Numbered from the stretch's first letter, positions 8,179-17,654 are shown. The stretch: 64,000 nt of DNA from Clostridium sp. CAG:413 (GCA_000431775.1 FR888240.1:17327-81326); one strand, 5' to 3'. The notes: generated from the sequence alone by a model not told the origin. Numbers and translations: made by a program.

Positions 8179-9867
8179 ATGAAGTATGAAAAAAGAAATC
8201 AGTACGCCGACATAGACAGTTTAATGAGAGACAGATTGGCTTACCTCGAACCCGCGATCAACTGCATCAAGGGCGCTGAAAAAGCCATCGAACTTATTAA
8301 AAAAGCCGTTTCGGAAAACCAACATATACACATTGTCGGAGATTACGATGTTGATGGGATCTGCGGCACAACAATTGCGTATAAAGGACTGACAGCATAT
8401 GCAAAAAAAGTTGGTTCCGAAAGCACCATTACGCCGAGATTGCCAAAGCGTCAGACTGAAGGTTACGGTTTGTCTCCTAAAATCGTTGAGGAGATACCCG
8501 AACACTCGCTGTTGCTCACTGTTGATAACGGCATTGTAGCGTTTGACGCCGTCAAACTCGCCAAAAAGAAAAAGATGACCGTCATAGTAACAGACCATCA
8601 TCTTCGTGCAGATTCCGGCGAATTACCGAAAGCTGATGTTCTGATTGATCCCAATGCGGTAGCAAGACAGTGCGTGTTCACAGGATATTGTGGTGCCGGA
8701 ATAGCTCTCAAACTTATGCTCGAACTTGATAAAGATAATACGGAGCTTAACAATGAGCTGTATGTGCTGGCGGCAATAGCTACTGTGGCCGATGTAGTCC
8801 CGTTGAAAAACGAAAACTTTGTAATCGCTCAGTTTTTGAAACAGGCAGATATCAATAAAGGGTTAAAAGCTCTTATGGAACTGTTTGAAATTGTTGATGT
8901 GGACGAAAAGGACTGTGGTTACAAAATCTGTCCGGCGCTTAATGCCTCCGGTCGGCTTTTTGATGCAGGAGCGGAAGATTCAATGAAGCTTTTAATGTCA
9001 GAAACCGATGAGACAGCTTCCCAAATAGCGGAAAAGCTCTTCGTCATAAATGAACAGCGAAAGCTGATGACCGAAGAGGCCGTATATGAAGCAGAGGAAA
9101 TTATTGAACGTCTAAACATGCAAAACGATAACCCGTTATGCGTTCTCGGCGATTTTCACGAAGGTATAATCGGAATTATTGCCGGAAGGCTTGCTGAAAA
9201 ATATCGAGTTCCGTGTTTTGTGTTTACGCCAACTGAGAATTACACAGATAACGGCGATGTCATTATCAAAGGCTCAGGGCGTTCCTACGGAGACAATAAC
9301 CTCAAGGAGATCCTTGACAATTGTAAGGAATTGCTCGGAAAATACGGAGGTCATAAAGCCGCTGCCGGCGTCAGCATGCCGTATTCCAACCTTGATGAAT
9401 TCCGAAAAATGTCTTCGCAATTTGCGGTCAAGACCGAAGATGTCGATGTCATTTATTATGATATCGAAATTGCTCCGGATAAACTAAAAGAGTGCGTCGA
9501 AAAGCAATTGTCTTCTCTCGCAATCTGTGCTCCATACGGTGAAAACAACCCGGAGCCCGTTTATCTTGTTCGCAATGTACAGCTTCTGCCCAAGGACGGC
9601 AAATTGTATAAGCTTATGGGAAACCACCAGCAGCATATTAAACTGTACGGCAAAAACATTGACTTTGTTGCATTTGACCTTGCCGAAAAGTTCCTTGAAT
9701 TAAACCAACCGATAAAGATCGATTTAGTCGGGAAACTCGGCAAAAACTACTTTAACGGTGTAGCTTATTATCAAATAGAGGTCATTGATTTTATGCCTGC
9801 TGAAAAGAAGGAAAATGTATCAGGACTGCGCGAAAAGCTCATGTCCAGAGCAGTTGAAAGGAGTTAA
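8179..9867 (+). CDS. recJ: RecJ-like 5'-3' single-strand exonuclease
   Basis: DHH-family exonuclease of about 562 aa, a usual RecJ length. The DHH domain shows GDYDVDGICGT, TVDNGI, the signature VTDHH and DVLIDPNA. The DHHA1 domain shows the glycine-rich GKYGGHKAAAGVSM, preceded by GSGRSYG. An OB-like C-terminus follows. RecJ degrades 5' ends of single strands in recombination and repair. The start is ATG 8179, 9 nt after AAAGGAGG. A longer frame beginning at 8140 has no ribosome binding site. It is followed after 3 nt by the next gene, with an AAAGGAG site at its own 3' end, so the two are cotranslated. Confidence 0.92.
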   Translation: MKYEKRNQYADIDSLMRDRLAYLEPAINCIKGAEKAIELIKKAVSENQHIHIVGDYDVDGICGTTIAYKGLTAYAKKVGSESTITPRLPKRQTEGYGLSPKIVEEIPEHSLLLTVDNGIVAFDAVKLAKKKKMTVIVTDHHLRADSGELPKADVLIDPNAVARQCVFTGYCGAGIALKLMLELDKDNTELNNELYVLAAIATVADVVPLKNENFVIAQFLKQADINKGLKALMELFEIVDVDEKDCGYKICPALNASGRLFDAGAEDSMKLLMSETDETASQIAEKLFVINEQRKLMTEEAVYEAEEIIERLNMQNDNPLCVLGDFHEGIIGIIAGRLAEKYRVPCFVFTPTENYTDNGDVIIKGSGRSYGDNNLKEILDNCKELLGKYGGHKAAAGVSMPYSNLDEFRKMSSQFAVKTEDVDVIYYDIEIAPDKLKECVEKQLSSLAICAPYGENNPEPVYLVRNVQLLPKDGKLYKLMGNHQQHIKLYGKNIDFVAFDLAEKFLELNQPIKIDLVGKLGKNYFNGVAYYQIEVIDFMPAEKKENVSGLREKLMSRAVERS

Positions 9868-9870
9868 ATA

Positions 9871-10725
9871 ATGGCTAACGAAAAGGAATACTTACCGACT
9901 TCTCAAATCGCGAAAACCGCTTTGCGCTTGCGAAGCGGCGATGTGATTTTGCTTGCAGTGGAACATACCATGCAGCCGTATTTCACAAACGATTATCTTA
10001 AAACAGGAAAGTCGTTGGAATCATCAAATCTGGACCGCTTCATTGTCAAGATGAATAAAAAACCGATTGATGGAACAACGACTTCCGTAAGAGCAAATCT
10101 CCCTGCTGACCAAGTGGTAGGTTTGTGGGTGTTAAGCGAGCAAATATATAAGGATGTACGTCTTGCGCCTATTTCCGCTGCCCAAGCTACGCAGGAAGCC
10201 GTTAAGAACACAATCGCAACATCTCTTAAAAACTCTAATGTGACGCTTTGCCTCGATAAGGCGCTTGCGGCTGCTAAAAAAGCTGGCTCGGATGTCATAT
10301 TGCTCTCGGAAGCGAAAAAAGAACTGTTTGCGCTGCCGGGAGTGATAGCTGCGCCAATTGCTAAAGAATACTTTGAAAAGTATTCTAAGCCTGTGTTTTT
10401 GTATGCGCCGCCGGCTAAATACTTTTCGACCAAAAACGATGACGGTGAAAATGAATGCTACGAAATCAGCGTGTCATATCACGCTACAAACAGGATGCCC
10501 ATACAAATCGTTATCAAGAATTTTTGGGCACCTGTCGATAGGAAACCTGACAACACAACTCAGATAATGATGTCAAAAGCTCACGACACCAAAATGGTGA
10601 CAACTTGGATGTCACTTGATGAGTGGTTCTGCACGATTTCAAAAATCAAAGCATGTTGGGACGAATATGCGACTGCGTCATTTACTTACCGATATCGCAA
10701 AAGTTTGGTTAGAAGTACAGATTGA
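9871..10725 (+). CDS. Hypothetical protein in the recJ operon
   Basis: A 284-aa protein I do not recognise. It is soluble, with no signal peptide. An Ala-rich segment (about 100-150, SAAQATQEAVKNTIATSLKN) resembles a helical hairpin and is followed by a mixed alpha/beta C-terminus. The ATG lies 3 nt after the recJ stop, with AAAGGAG inside recJ, so both are expressed together. Context suggests an accessory DNA-processing protein, which is inference from position alone. Confidence 0.55.
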   Translation: MANEKEYLPTSQIAKTALRLRSGDVILLAVEHTMQPYFTNDYLKTGKSLESSNLDRFIVKMNKKPIDGTTTSVRANLPADQVVGLWVLSEQIYKDVRLAPISAAQATQEAVKNTIATSLKNSNVTLCLDKALAAAKKAGSDVILLSEAKKELFALPGVIAAPIAKEYFEKYSKPVFLYAPPAKYFSTKNDDGENECYEISVSYHATNRMPIQIVIKNFWAPVDRKPDNTTQIMMSKAHDTKMVTTWMSLDEWFCTISKIKACWDEYATASFTYRYRKSLVRSTD

Positions 10726-10738
10726 ACTCTTTTCTGTT

Positions 10739-10770
10739 GCCTCCGCTTATATAAGCGGGGGCTTTTCTTT
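10739..10770 (+). terminator. Terminator
   Basis: GCCTCCGCTT-ATAT-AAGCGGGGGC followed by TTTTCTTTTT. Confidence 0.9.
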
Positions 10771-10776
10771 TTATAA

Positions 10777-10786
10777 TCTTACATAC
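10777..10786 (+). promoter_or_regulatory. Element promoter block, copy 6
   Basis: TCTTACATAC followed by TTTC, immediately behind the terminator's T tract. Confidence 0.62.
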
Positions 10787-10821
10787 TTTCATCGAAAAAA
10801 CAAAATATAGGAGTGAAACAA

Positions 10822-11148
10822 ATGGTACTTAATTTATGGAGAAATACAACACCTTGCTGTGCGAAACATTTGCCCGAGCGTGTAGAAATGCAGTTTGTGA
10901 CAGGAGAAAAAGTGTTATCGTACAAATGCCCCGTATGCGGAAATCAGATTACAAGCACTGATTTCGAGAGAATCCTTAACGCTATATCCAAGATATATGT
11001 GAAGCGCTCGCAAGATGCCGAATGGGGTAAAATCATAGGCGAAAAATTCTACGTCAGCAAGTATATAAAATGCGAAATTATCGATCAAACGGATGATGAA
11101 AAATATTTTGTGTCGATATTGAATCCGAAAGCGGTGACTCGTCATTGA
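10822..11148 (+). CDS. Small zinc-ribbon protein
   Basis: A 108-aa protein with CC at about 10-11 and [10 protein letters not shown] at about 33-42, so a small zinc ribbon is likely. The rest is unrecognised. The start is ATG 10822, 8 nt after TAGGAG. A GTG at 10813 overlaps the ribosome binding site and is unlikely. Its stop overlaps the TTG start of the signal peptidase gene (TTGA), so translation is coupled. Confidence 0.6.
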   Translation: MVLNLWRNTTPCCAKHLPERVEMQFVTGEKVLSYKCPVCGNQITSTDFERILNAISKIYVKRSQDAEWGKIIGEKFYVSKYIKCEIIDQTDDEKYFVSILNPKAVTRH

Positions 11149-11612
11149 AAAGTATAATTAAAAACTACTGGTTTGTTCCTGTTATTATAGTTCTTATTGT
11201 CGTTGTAAATTTGTTCTTTTTCAGATTTTCTGTTGTGGTCGGCGATTCGATGGAACCGACTCTATCAAACGGAAATGTTTTGCTTGTCGATTTAAGAGCG
11301 GACATTGAGAGATATGATATTGTCGTTTTCAAAAACGAAGGTAAATATTTAGTGAAAAGAGTTATCGGGTGTCCCGGTGAGACCGTGCAGATAATAGAAA
11401 ATGTGATATATATCAACGGAGAACCAATCAAAGACAGCGTTAATACTCAAATTGATATAGACAAATACGGGTTTGCCAAAGAGTCGGTCGTTCTTAAAGA
11501 AGGAGAGTACTTTGTGCTCGGTGACAACAGGAACAATAGTAGCGACAGCCGAGTCTTCGGAGCCATCAAGGAGAAGAATGTTCTCGGAGTAGTTGTCGGT
11601 CAGCACACATAA
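11145..11612 (+). CDS. lepB: Type I signal peptidase
   Basis: S26A signal peptidase, 155 aa. A membrane anchor (about 8-27, [18 protein letters not shown]) is followed by the Ser box VGDSMEPTL with the catalytic Ser, the Lys box [12 protein letters not shown] with the general-base Lys, and [11 protein letters not shown]. It removes signal peptides outside the membrane. The element encodes several secreted proteins and a pilin-like protein, so a dedicated peptidase for the transfer apparatus is plausible (inference). The TTG start overlaps the upstream stop codon. Confidence 0.92.
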   Translation: MKSIIKNYWFVPVIIVLIVVVNLFFFRFSVVVGDSMEPTLSNGNVLLVDLRADIERYDIVVFKNEGKYLVKRVIGCPGETVQIIENVIYINGEPIKDSVNTQIDIDKYGFAKESVVLKEGEYFVLGDNRNNSSDSRVFGAIKEKNVLGVVVGQHT

Positions 11613-11613
11613 G

Positions 11614-11652
11614 AAAGAGACCCACGCTAATGCGTGAGTCTCTCTTTTTTTT
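11614..11652. terminator. Bidirectional terminator
   Basis: AGAGACCCACGC-TAAT-GCGTGAGTCTCT with A-rich and T-rich flanks. It serves the convergent signal peptidase and exonuclease genes. Confidence 0.9.
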
Positions 11653-11658
11653 ACGTCC

Positions 11659-12633
11659 TCAAGTTGCAGCCCAAGGCTTTCCGTTAAACCATACAGTTTC
11701 TTTTCCCGGATTAACACGGGATAATTCTGTCTCATCCTTTACGCTTGCAAGCCAGAGCGCATTCTTGATGAACGCTTCCATGTCGATACTCTCAAAGGGA
11801 ACTTTCATTTTATCAGGCGCATGACCCCAACATTTGTTGTAACGATCCCACCAAATGCTGCCGCAGTCGGTATAGAAATACAGTCTGTTATTATTGGCGT
11901 GATGGTACATATGCAGGCACATGCCCTTGATATAAGGCACTCTTTTCGGAAGCTCTGACTTTCTACAATTGATGCTTGCGAGCATTTCCTCGCCTGTTTT
12001 GGGGCGAAGCGTTTGAGGTTTGGCTAATTCAGCCTTTTCTTTGTATTCGTCCAAGAAAATCTGAAGGAGCTTTCCGCAAACATGTACGTCATCTTTTGCT
12101 GTGTGAAAGGTCATACCTTCATCTGCGCCATACAGTTTTGCGATAGTTCCGAGTTTATGGTTCGGTACAGATTTTGAATCAACCAAGTCTCTTGCCGCCT
12201 GAAGGGTGTCAAGCACAAGTCCCGGTCTGAATGTTCTGCCATGCCTTTCAAACATATCGGTCAGAAAGCGATTGTCGAACGGCACATTGTGACCGCAAAC
12301 GATAACGCCGTCGGGAAACCACTCGAACACTTCATCGATAACATCGTCTTCGATCGGCTTGTCTGCAATAAATTCATCGGTGATGCCATGAACTTCCGTA
12401 GAAGCAGGCGGGATTGGAAATTGCGGATTGATAAAGAGCTGAACGCTATCAATAAGATTCAACTCGTAGTCTGTCCCGACAATGAATTTTTCTGCGGACA
12501 GCTCAAGGATTCGGTCGCCCTTTTCACAGGCGAGACCTGTTGTTTCTGTATCGTACACAATAACCGTATTCCCTTCCTTCAGAGAAAGGAAATCGTTTTG
12601 CGTTTTGATACTTCGGTATCCGTTTTTAACCAT
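11659..12633 (-). CDS. DnaQ-like 3'-5' exonuclease
   Basis: DEDDh-type exonuclease of the DNA polymerase III epsilon family, 324 aa. Residues about 20-200 hold Exo I (VYDTETTGL), Exo II (CGHNVPFDNRFL) and Exo III with the final His-Asp (HTAKDDVHV). The C-terminal 120 residues (GEEMLASINCRKSELPKR onwards) are unrecognised. The start is ATG 12633, 7 nt from GAGGAGG. It is second in a leftward operon after the gene at 12645-13481, whose stop is just upstream. With DnaE it could supply proofreading, or act in recombination with the neighbouring possible annealing protein. Confidence 0.88.
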   Translation of the reverse strand: MVKNGYRSIKTQNDFLSLKEGNTVIVYDTETTGLACEKGDRILELSAEKFIVGTDYELNLIDSVQLFINPQFPIPPASTEVHGITDEFIADKPIEDDVIDEVFEWFPDGVIVCGHNVPFDNRFLTDMFERHGRTFRPGLVLDTLQAARDLVDSKSVPNHKLGTIAKLYGADEGMTFHTAKDDVHVCGKLLQIFLDEYKEKAELAKPQTLRPKTGEEMLASINCRKSELPKRVPYIKGMCLHMYHHANNNRLYFYTDCGSIWWDRYNKCWGHAPDKMKVPFESIDMEAFIKNALWLASVKDETELSRVNPGKETVWFNGKPWAAT

Positions 12634-12644
12634 CAAATTCCTCC

Positions 12645-13481
12645 TCACTTTGCGAAACGACTTATGTTGGCGTTGTAATACTCTTTGGCAGTAGCGATAA
12701 ATTTGGCGTCTCCGTCATCAACAGTAAGGCCCCTATTAGCGTAAAAGGCAACTATGGCATCTTTTACTTCCGACTTAACATACTGTCCGCCCAAGCAAAA
12801 ATCAAGCCATGACTTACCGTTTTTATCAGCATAAACTTCATTAAGCGTCTGCCCTTTCTTTTTGCCGGAGCTAAGAACATATTCACCGGGATCCGCAATG
12901 ACCGAAACGGTTTCATCAGCGATCTCAGGAATCACCTCCGCAATCGGCTCCTCAGTAACAACCGGAGTGTCATCCGGGATAATCTCAGGATCTTCAATTG
13001 CGCAAAACTCAGCAGAATCATCTGTTTCGACATTCATCATGTCAACAGGTTCATCATCGGAAAGGACCGTAGATAACTCATCGGCTTTTTCGGCGACTTC
13101 ATATGCTCTGGGTATCTCTGCGTCTGAGTAAAACTTGCCGTCAAATCCAAGCATACGAATCATTGCCCGGTCAAAAGCTCTTGTAGCCGCAGAAGTCACG
13201 GGAAATTCCTTCCCAATCTGAGTATCGGCGGGACTTTTTGTTTTTTCCCCGATTTCTTCAACTCTAAAGCCGCTTTTGACATCTGTAATGACGCATTTAA
13301 CGAGGGCGTGATTGGCGTTGTCTTTGATAACTGTAATCTCGCTTTCAAACATGCCTCTCATTGCAAGGTCGTGGATATCTTGCAGAGACTTGTGAGAGAT
13401 AACATCAAAGGCTTCACCTTCGATTTTCGGGCAAACGGCGACTTCGAACTCTTTTCCGTAGGGTTGTGATTTGAGTAACAT
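12645..13481 (-). CDS. Possible recombination mediator with DUF3820-like tail
   Basis: About 278 aa. The N-terminal region (about 1-140) contains TSAATRAFDRAMIRMLGF, which recalls phage Rad52/Sak-type annealing proteins in which a Lys/Ala-rich helix contacts DNA. This is a pattern impression, not a firm match. An acidic linker (about 150-215) follows. The C-terminal 60 residues (LSSGKKKGQTLNEVYADK) resemble the small DUF3820-type domain. The start is ATG 13481 behind AAAGGAGG. It heads a leftward operon with the exonuclease, and that pairing fits the exonuclease/annealase arrangement of phage recombination modules. Confidence 0.5.
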   Translation of the reverse strand: MLLKSQPYGKEFEVAVCPKIEGEAFDVISHKSLQDIHDLAMRGMFESEITVIKDNANHALVKCVITDVKSGFRVEEIGEKTKSPADTQIGKEFPVTSAATRAFDRAMIRMLGFDGKFYSDAEIPRAYEVAEKADELSTVLSDDEPVDMMNVETDDSAEFCAIEDPEIIPDDTPVVTEEPIAEVIPEIADETVSVIADPGEYVLSSGKKKGQTLNEVYADKNGKSWLDFCLGGQYVKSEVKDAIVAFYANRGLTVDDGDAKFIATAKEYYNANISRFAK

Positions 13482-13549
13482 TTCTTTTCCTCCTTTTATT
13501 GTTGAGCTCGATATGGACTTAACTCCAAATCGTCTCTTTAGCACTCAAA

Positions 13550-13559
13550 GTATGTAAGA
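13550..13559 (-). promoter_or_regulatory. Element promoter block, copy 7 (leftward)
   Basis: The complement reads TCTTACATAC followed by TTTG. It drives the annealase-like/exonuclease operon, back to back with copy 8, 30 nt away. Confidence 0.62.
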
Positions 13560-13588
13560 TTAATTATCGTTGTTTTGTGGTATCTCAA

Positions 13589-13598
13589 TCTTACATAC
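13589..13598 (+). promoter_or_regulatory. Element promoter block, copy 8
   Basis: TCTTACATAC followed by TTAC, 36 nt before ATG 13634. With copy 7 it forms a divergent pair. Confidence 0.62.
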
Positions 13599-13633
13599 TT
13601 ACGGTGATGTAGTTGACAAAAGGAGGGTTGACT

Positions 13634-13909
13634 ATGATAAATAAACATTTTTCCCTTAAAGTGCTTGCAGTAATGCAGGAATTTACGCGCAAGGGAATGC
13701 TCTTGCCGAAAGAAAGAGCGCTAATCGCCGACATGTGTAAAACATATGCACGTAGCGGAGATGATGACGAGTTCTGCGAACGCCTTGACTGGTGCTCAAA
13801 AAATTTGTCACAAAATGTTGTCAAACAAAAATTCAAAGAAATTAAGGAGGAAATCTACAATGACAACGACAGCCAAAATTACTCCGTCCATCGCCAAGAC
13901 AACGCGTGA
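13634..13909 (+). CDS. Small hypothetical protein
   Basis: A 91-aa helical protein that I do not recognise (NKHFSLKVLAVMQEFTRKG). The start is ATG 13634, 7 nt after AGGAGG. Its last 50 nt overlap the next gene, whose ribosome binding site lies inside it, so translation is coupled. First gene of a rightward operon that runs to the terminator at 17655. Confidence 0.55.
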   Translation: MINKHFSLKVLAVMQEFTRKGMLLPKERALIADMCKTYARSGDDDEFCERLDWCSKNLSQNVVKQKFKEIKEEIYNDNDSQNYSVHRQDNA

Positions 13910-15230
13910 CATCCTTGGTGTAGGGTATTTATCGGATTCTTGGGTAAAAACGGGAACCAATGTTGAGGATTTCTTCAAAATTCTCAAGGCTCTCGATGCG
14001 GTTACGACATTTGACAAAACCTTTATTAAGGATATAGTCTTTTGTTCGCCGTACAATCACGAAGAGGACTCGATCTCGTTTAAATGCTTTACAACACCAA
14101 AGCCTTGCGGCAAACGTCTCTCGCAGAACAAATTTACTGCTGCATGTCTCGATATGCTTTACGCAGAACTTGTGAAGCAGAGAGGATGCCTGCTTTGGGA
14201 AGGTGGTCTTGGTAGGGAAAAGCTCTGCAGAGAAAAGGCTCTGCGTGAACTGATGAACACACTTGGGCTGTCAGGCTCTGCAATCGAAAAGCAGTCTCCT
14301 CGCAGGGACGCTTATATTGCAGAACTTATAGCACAGACACCTGAAAAGCGCCAAGTGACACTTGTTAGCCGTACCGAAGGTGATGATACAGCCGCTTTTA
14401 CCAAAGTAATGGCTGTCCGTTCCGATAAGTACTGCCCGGTCCCGTTAACAGAGCTTGAAACCGTGTTCAATGCTATCCTTGATTCGGACATGGGCGAGGT
14501 GGTATGTAAACGCTGGTATGTCGATCACGATTTCGCAGAAATAGATATCGAATTTCCTGCTGCAACAAAAGAATTCAAAGAACTTTGCGGACTTGATGAA
14601 AACATTGAGGCCGGAGTTAGACTTGTGACATCAGGGACAGGATATTCCTGCGTTTGTGCGAAGGAGACATGGCGAGTCAAAAACACCGTGTCCGAACACA
14701 ATATCGTTAAAAACAAACATATCGGAAAATGGAGTACTGAGGACTTCGTCAAGAGAGTCAAGGAAAACATATTTGACGAGTACGCTAAACTCCCGGAGCG
14801 CCTGTGTGAGCTGTTTGATGTGGTTATACTTGACAGCGATGATGTGAAAATCAACGGCGTACCTTATGCCGAAAAAGTGCTGACAGACTGCGCTAAGGAA
14901 GTGTTCAAGTACATCAATCTTGCTTCAGCGTTCAAAATCAAAGCGGATGATGACAAAGAAAGACGCAGAAACCATGTTAATCGAATCACAGAGCTTTTGG
15001 TCCAGTCATTTTCGGTTGAAATGCAGAAGGCTATCGCAAACGGTGAAAATCACATTATTACGGCTTACGATTTTGCACTTGCCGTAATGACGCTTCCCGA
15101 AAGAGTCAAGGGCATACCTCAGAGCTATATGGAGACTTTCGCAAATCTTTGCGGTAAAGCCGCCTATGCTCCGTATTCTTCGGAAGTTAAATCTGCCGAA
15201 GCCGCTTCGGAAATCTCATTTGTCGCTTAA
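13860..15230 (+). CDS. Hypothetical protein, weakly DUF932-like
   Basis: A 456-aa soluble protein. The middle (about 240-300, VRLVTSGTGYSCVCAKETW) has the feel of the plasmid/phage DUF932 family, which is common beside replication genes. I am not sure of this. The C-terminus is helical (NRITELLVQSFSVEMQKAIA). ATG 13860 is 9 nt after AAGGAGG and lies inside the preceding gene. A longer frame from 13746 has no ribosome binding site. It is the second gene of an operon with an OB-fold protein and an SMC-like ATPase. Confidence 0.55.
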   Translation: MTTTAKITPSIAKTTRDILGVGYLSDSWVKTGTNVEDFFKILKALDAVTTFDKTFIKDIVFCSPYNHEEDSISFKCFTTPKPCGKRLSQNKFTAACLDMLYAELVKQRGCLLWEGGLGREKLCREKALRELMNTLGLSGSAIEKQSPRRDAYIAELIAQTPEKRQVTLVSRTEGDDTAAFTKVMAVRSDKYCPVPLTELETVFNAILDSDMGEVVCKRWYVDHDFAEIDIEFPAATKEFKELCGLDENIEAGVRLVTSGTGYSCVCAKETWRVKNTVSEHNIVKNKHIGKWSTEDFVKRVKENIFDEYAKLPERLCELFDVVILDSDDVKINGVPYAEKVLTDCAKEVFKYINLASAFKIKADDDKERRRNHVNRITELLVQSFSVEMQKAIANGENHIITAYDFALAVMTLPERVKGIPQSYMETFANLCGKAAYAPYSSEVKSAEAASEISFVA

Positions 15231-15265
15231 ATTAATTTTTTAAATAAAGAAAGGAAACAAAAATT

Positions 15266-15844
15266 ATGAAAATCGAATCTAAAAAGGGAACTCTTTATCT
15301 TGGAACTATCGTTGCTTACGACGATAAGAGTATCAAAATCAAGGACGAAGAAGCTGTGAATGCTTTCCCGCTGGTCGAAAGAGCTGCCGAACAGCTCAAA
15401 AAATGCCATCTCAAAGAAGGAATGTTCATTAGCCTCTTTGTCGTGAACGGTTTTGTTGAAAACTTTAAATTTAACGGCAGATACAGCCTTGTCGTTGAAC
15501 GCAAGAAAAAAGACTCCGATGAAATATACACGACAAGAATTAACGTATTCATCGGCGTTGCAGCAAGTGTTACCAAGCGCGAAAAGTGCGTAAGCGTTTC
15601 CATGCCCGTAAAGACAAAGGACAATACCGACTGGTATTCCCTCACCTGCTTCTACGGCTCGGACGAAGAGCATCCCGTTGATCTTGGCGAAAAGGCAGAA
15701 CTCGAACTCACTCCTGTCGAGGGAGAACACAAGGTCTGCTTCTGGGCTTTGACCGGAGCGCCGAGAAAGTATAAGGATAAGAACGGTAACGATAGGGAAT
15801 CCTTCGCGGTTCGCAATTTCTCAACTTTTGAGTATGTTCGCTAA
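15266..15844 (+). CDS. OB-fold-like protein
   Basis: A 192-aa beta-rich protein (TLYLGTIVAYDDKSIKIKDEE; NVFIGVAASVTKREKCVSVS; DWYSLTCFYG) resembling an SSB-type OB fold. The core WYSLTCFYG recalls the WfrVvafg strand of SSBs. It is the third such protein in or near the replication block. ATG 15266 follows AAAGAAAGGAA. Probable role: single-strand DNA binding. The assignment rests on pattern only. Confidence 0.5.
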   Translation: MKIESKKGTLYLGTIVAYDDKSIKIKDEEAVNAFPLVERAAEQLKKCHLKEGMFISLFVVNGFVENFKFNGRYSLVVERKKKDSDEIYTTRINVFIGVAASVTKREKCVSVSMPVKTKDNTDWYSLTCFYGSDEEHPVDLGEKAELELTPVEGEHKVCFWALTGAPRKYKDKNGNDRESFAVRNFSTFEYVR

Positions 15845-15862
15845 AAATCATAGTTTCAACAG

Positions 15863-15886
15863 GAGCCATGCAGAAATGCATGGCTC
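15863..15886 (+). other. Intercistronic hairpin
   Basis: Perfect 10-bp stem GAGCCATGCA-GAAA-TGCATGGCTC with only TTTA after it. It sits 7 nt before the ribosome binding site of the ATPase gene, so it may adjust downstream expression or stabilise the upstream mRNA rather than stop transcription. Confidence 0.6.
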
Positions 15887-15906
15887 TTTATCAAGGAGGT
15901 ATTCTT

Positions 15907-17646
15907 ATGGCAAATGTAAGAGAAATTGAAATTGTTAATTTCAAGGGAATCGACCGAATGTCAGAAACTTTTGATTTAATGCCCAAATATATAAGTGGCA
16001 ATAATGGTTACGGAAAAACCTCGTTTTTGGAGGCGATCCGTTACGCTCTCACCGGTAAAACCCCGACCAGAGAACCAATCCTTCGTGAAGGAACAGATTG
16101 CGGATATGTAAGCATAGTGTTTGATGATTCGGACAGCACCGTGGTTCGCAGAGATTTTTATAGAGAAAAAACGACCAAGGTTACAGTAAACGAAAAGACG
16201 ACAACCGCTAAACTCGCACAGAGGTTAATATGTTCCCTTCTCGATATCAACGAGGAGACGCTCAATATTAATACCTCTTCAGATGTGTTTAGGGAAATGT
16301 TTTCGGGAACACTGAGCAAATATCTGCTGGGATTCGTGGAGGAAAGCTTTTCCAGAGAAAAGCTCTTCGGATTAATACAGTTTTCTGAACAGGAAAAAGA
16401 GATGCTGAACAAGCTGCTGCCGCATTCCTTCGGTCTGCCGGAATGTGAAGCCTTGTACAATAGGCTTTACGAACAAAGAGCAGTATTAAAAGCAAAGCTC
16501 AACACATTTACGGCAGCTGAACTGACAAATCCGACAGCGAAGCCCGCAAGAACCGAAGAGGATGTTGATAAGGAACTTAACGCCATTATTGCTTCTGAGT
16601 GCGCTGCAAAGATTTATGCTGAAATGTACAAGCGCTTTCAAACTCAGCTCGCAGCATACAATACAAAGTTGTCGGAAATAAGCTCTCTTGAAAGTGGAAT
16701 CGCCAGTATTGCTACTGCGGACTTCGATCCTCTTGAGAAACTTGAAATAGCAAAGAAAAAACAGGAGGCGCTTACCGCTAAAGCGACAGCGGAGGGAACA
16801 ATCAGAACATTGCGGAAAAACATTGAGGTTTTCAAAAAGACATTGGCAAATCTTAATACGAATGTCTGCCCGATATCCGCAAAGTTGATATGCACCACCG
16901 ACAAAACGGCAGCAAAGCAAGAATTCGAACAGTCGATTGCGGATAGTATTCGAGCGATCGACGGTCAGAACGACATAATTGCATCAGCCGAAATAGAACT
17001 CAATCGCTTGAACTCAAGAGAACAGGAGATATCGATTGCGGAAAAAGCCATACAGCGAAAAGAAAGTCTTATTCTTTCTTTGGCACGAGCCAAAAAGATG
17101 CTTGGTGATGCGCCTGTTGAACCGGATGTTCCGCCTAAGACGGATGTTCCCGCTAAAGAGTCTCTTCTCGCCGAAAAAGAAATGATCCGCAAATATGAAA
17201 CACACAAAGCTCGTAAAGCGGAATACGAAAATACATTAAGACTGCACAATATCTATAATGAGCTTGTCAAAAAGTTTGCGCCTAAAGGAGCTGTTAACGC
17301 TGCAATCGTCGATTATTACTGCGATATATTCAATGACAGTATTAAGCCTTTTGCTGATGCAGTAGGGTACGGCGTGACCTTTGTTGCAGGAAACGGACTG
17401 ACCGTTTTGGTGAGATCTGCCGCAGATAAGTCTTATGTCGGCTTCGACTCGCTTTCTACCGGCGAACAGTTTGTAACGACAATACTCGTGCAACATCTTT
17501 GCAATATTCTTTCAGGATGCAGCATTATGCTGATCGATGATTACAACGAGCTTGACAGCGTAAACGCTTCAAAAACCAAGGAGCTGCTCAATGAGCTCTC
17601 TGTCGAATATTCATTGCTGGTCGTTGCCGGAACTAATTTATCATAG
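15907..17646 (+). CDS. SMC/RecN-like AAA ATPase
   Basis: A 579-aa ABC-type ATPase. The N-terminal half-domain starts REIEIVNFKGIDRMSETFD with Walker A GNNGYGKTS at about 34-42. A coiled-coil middle (about 180-430) follows and contains CPISAKLICTTD, which might be a hook-like turn. The C-terminal half-domain has the signature FDSLSTGEQF and Walker B SIMLIDDYNELDS. This is the layout of SbcC/RecF/SMC proteins, shorter than SbcC. The start is ATG 15907 behind CAAGGAGG. Last gene of its operon. Probably acts in DNA end handling or strand organisation with the OB-fold protein upstream. No SbcD-type nuclease is adjacent. Confidence 0.82.
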   Translation: MANVREIEIVNFKGIDRMSETFDLMPKYISGNNGYGKTSFLEAIRYALTGKTPTREPILREGTDCGYVSIVFDDSDSTVVRRDFYREKTTKVTVNEKTTTAKLAQRLICSLLDINEETLNINTSSDVFREMFSGTLSKYLLGFVEESFSREKLFGLIQFSEQEKEMLNKLLPHSFGLPECEALYNRLYEQRAVLKAKLNTFTAAELTNPTAKPARTEEDVDKELNAIIASECAAKIYAEMYKRFQTQLAAYNTKLSEISSLESGIASIATADFDPLEKLEIAKKKQEALTAKATAEGTIRTLRKNIEVFKKTLANLNTNVCPISAKLICTTDKTAAKQEFEQSIADSIRAIDGQNDIIASAEIELNRLNSREQEISIAEKAIQRKESLILSLARAKKMLGDAPVEPDVPPKTDVPAKESLLAEKEMIRKYETHKARKAEYENTLRLHNIYNELVKKFAPKGAVNAAIVDYYCDIFNDSIKPFADAVGYGVTFVAGNGLTVLVRSAADKSYVGFDSLSTGEQFVTTILVQHLCNILSGCSIMLIDDYNELDSVNASKTKELLNELSVEYSLLVVAGTNLS

Positions 17647-17654
17647 TCTCAAGC

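Noticed and set aside
13746-13859. A longer form of the 13860 gene beginning at 13746
   Set aside because: It would overlap the upstream gene almost entirely, and AAGGAGG precedes ATG 13860.
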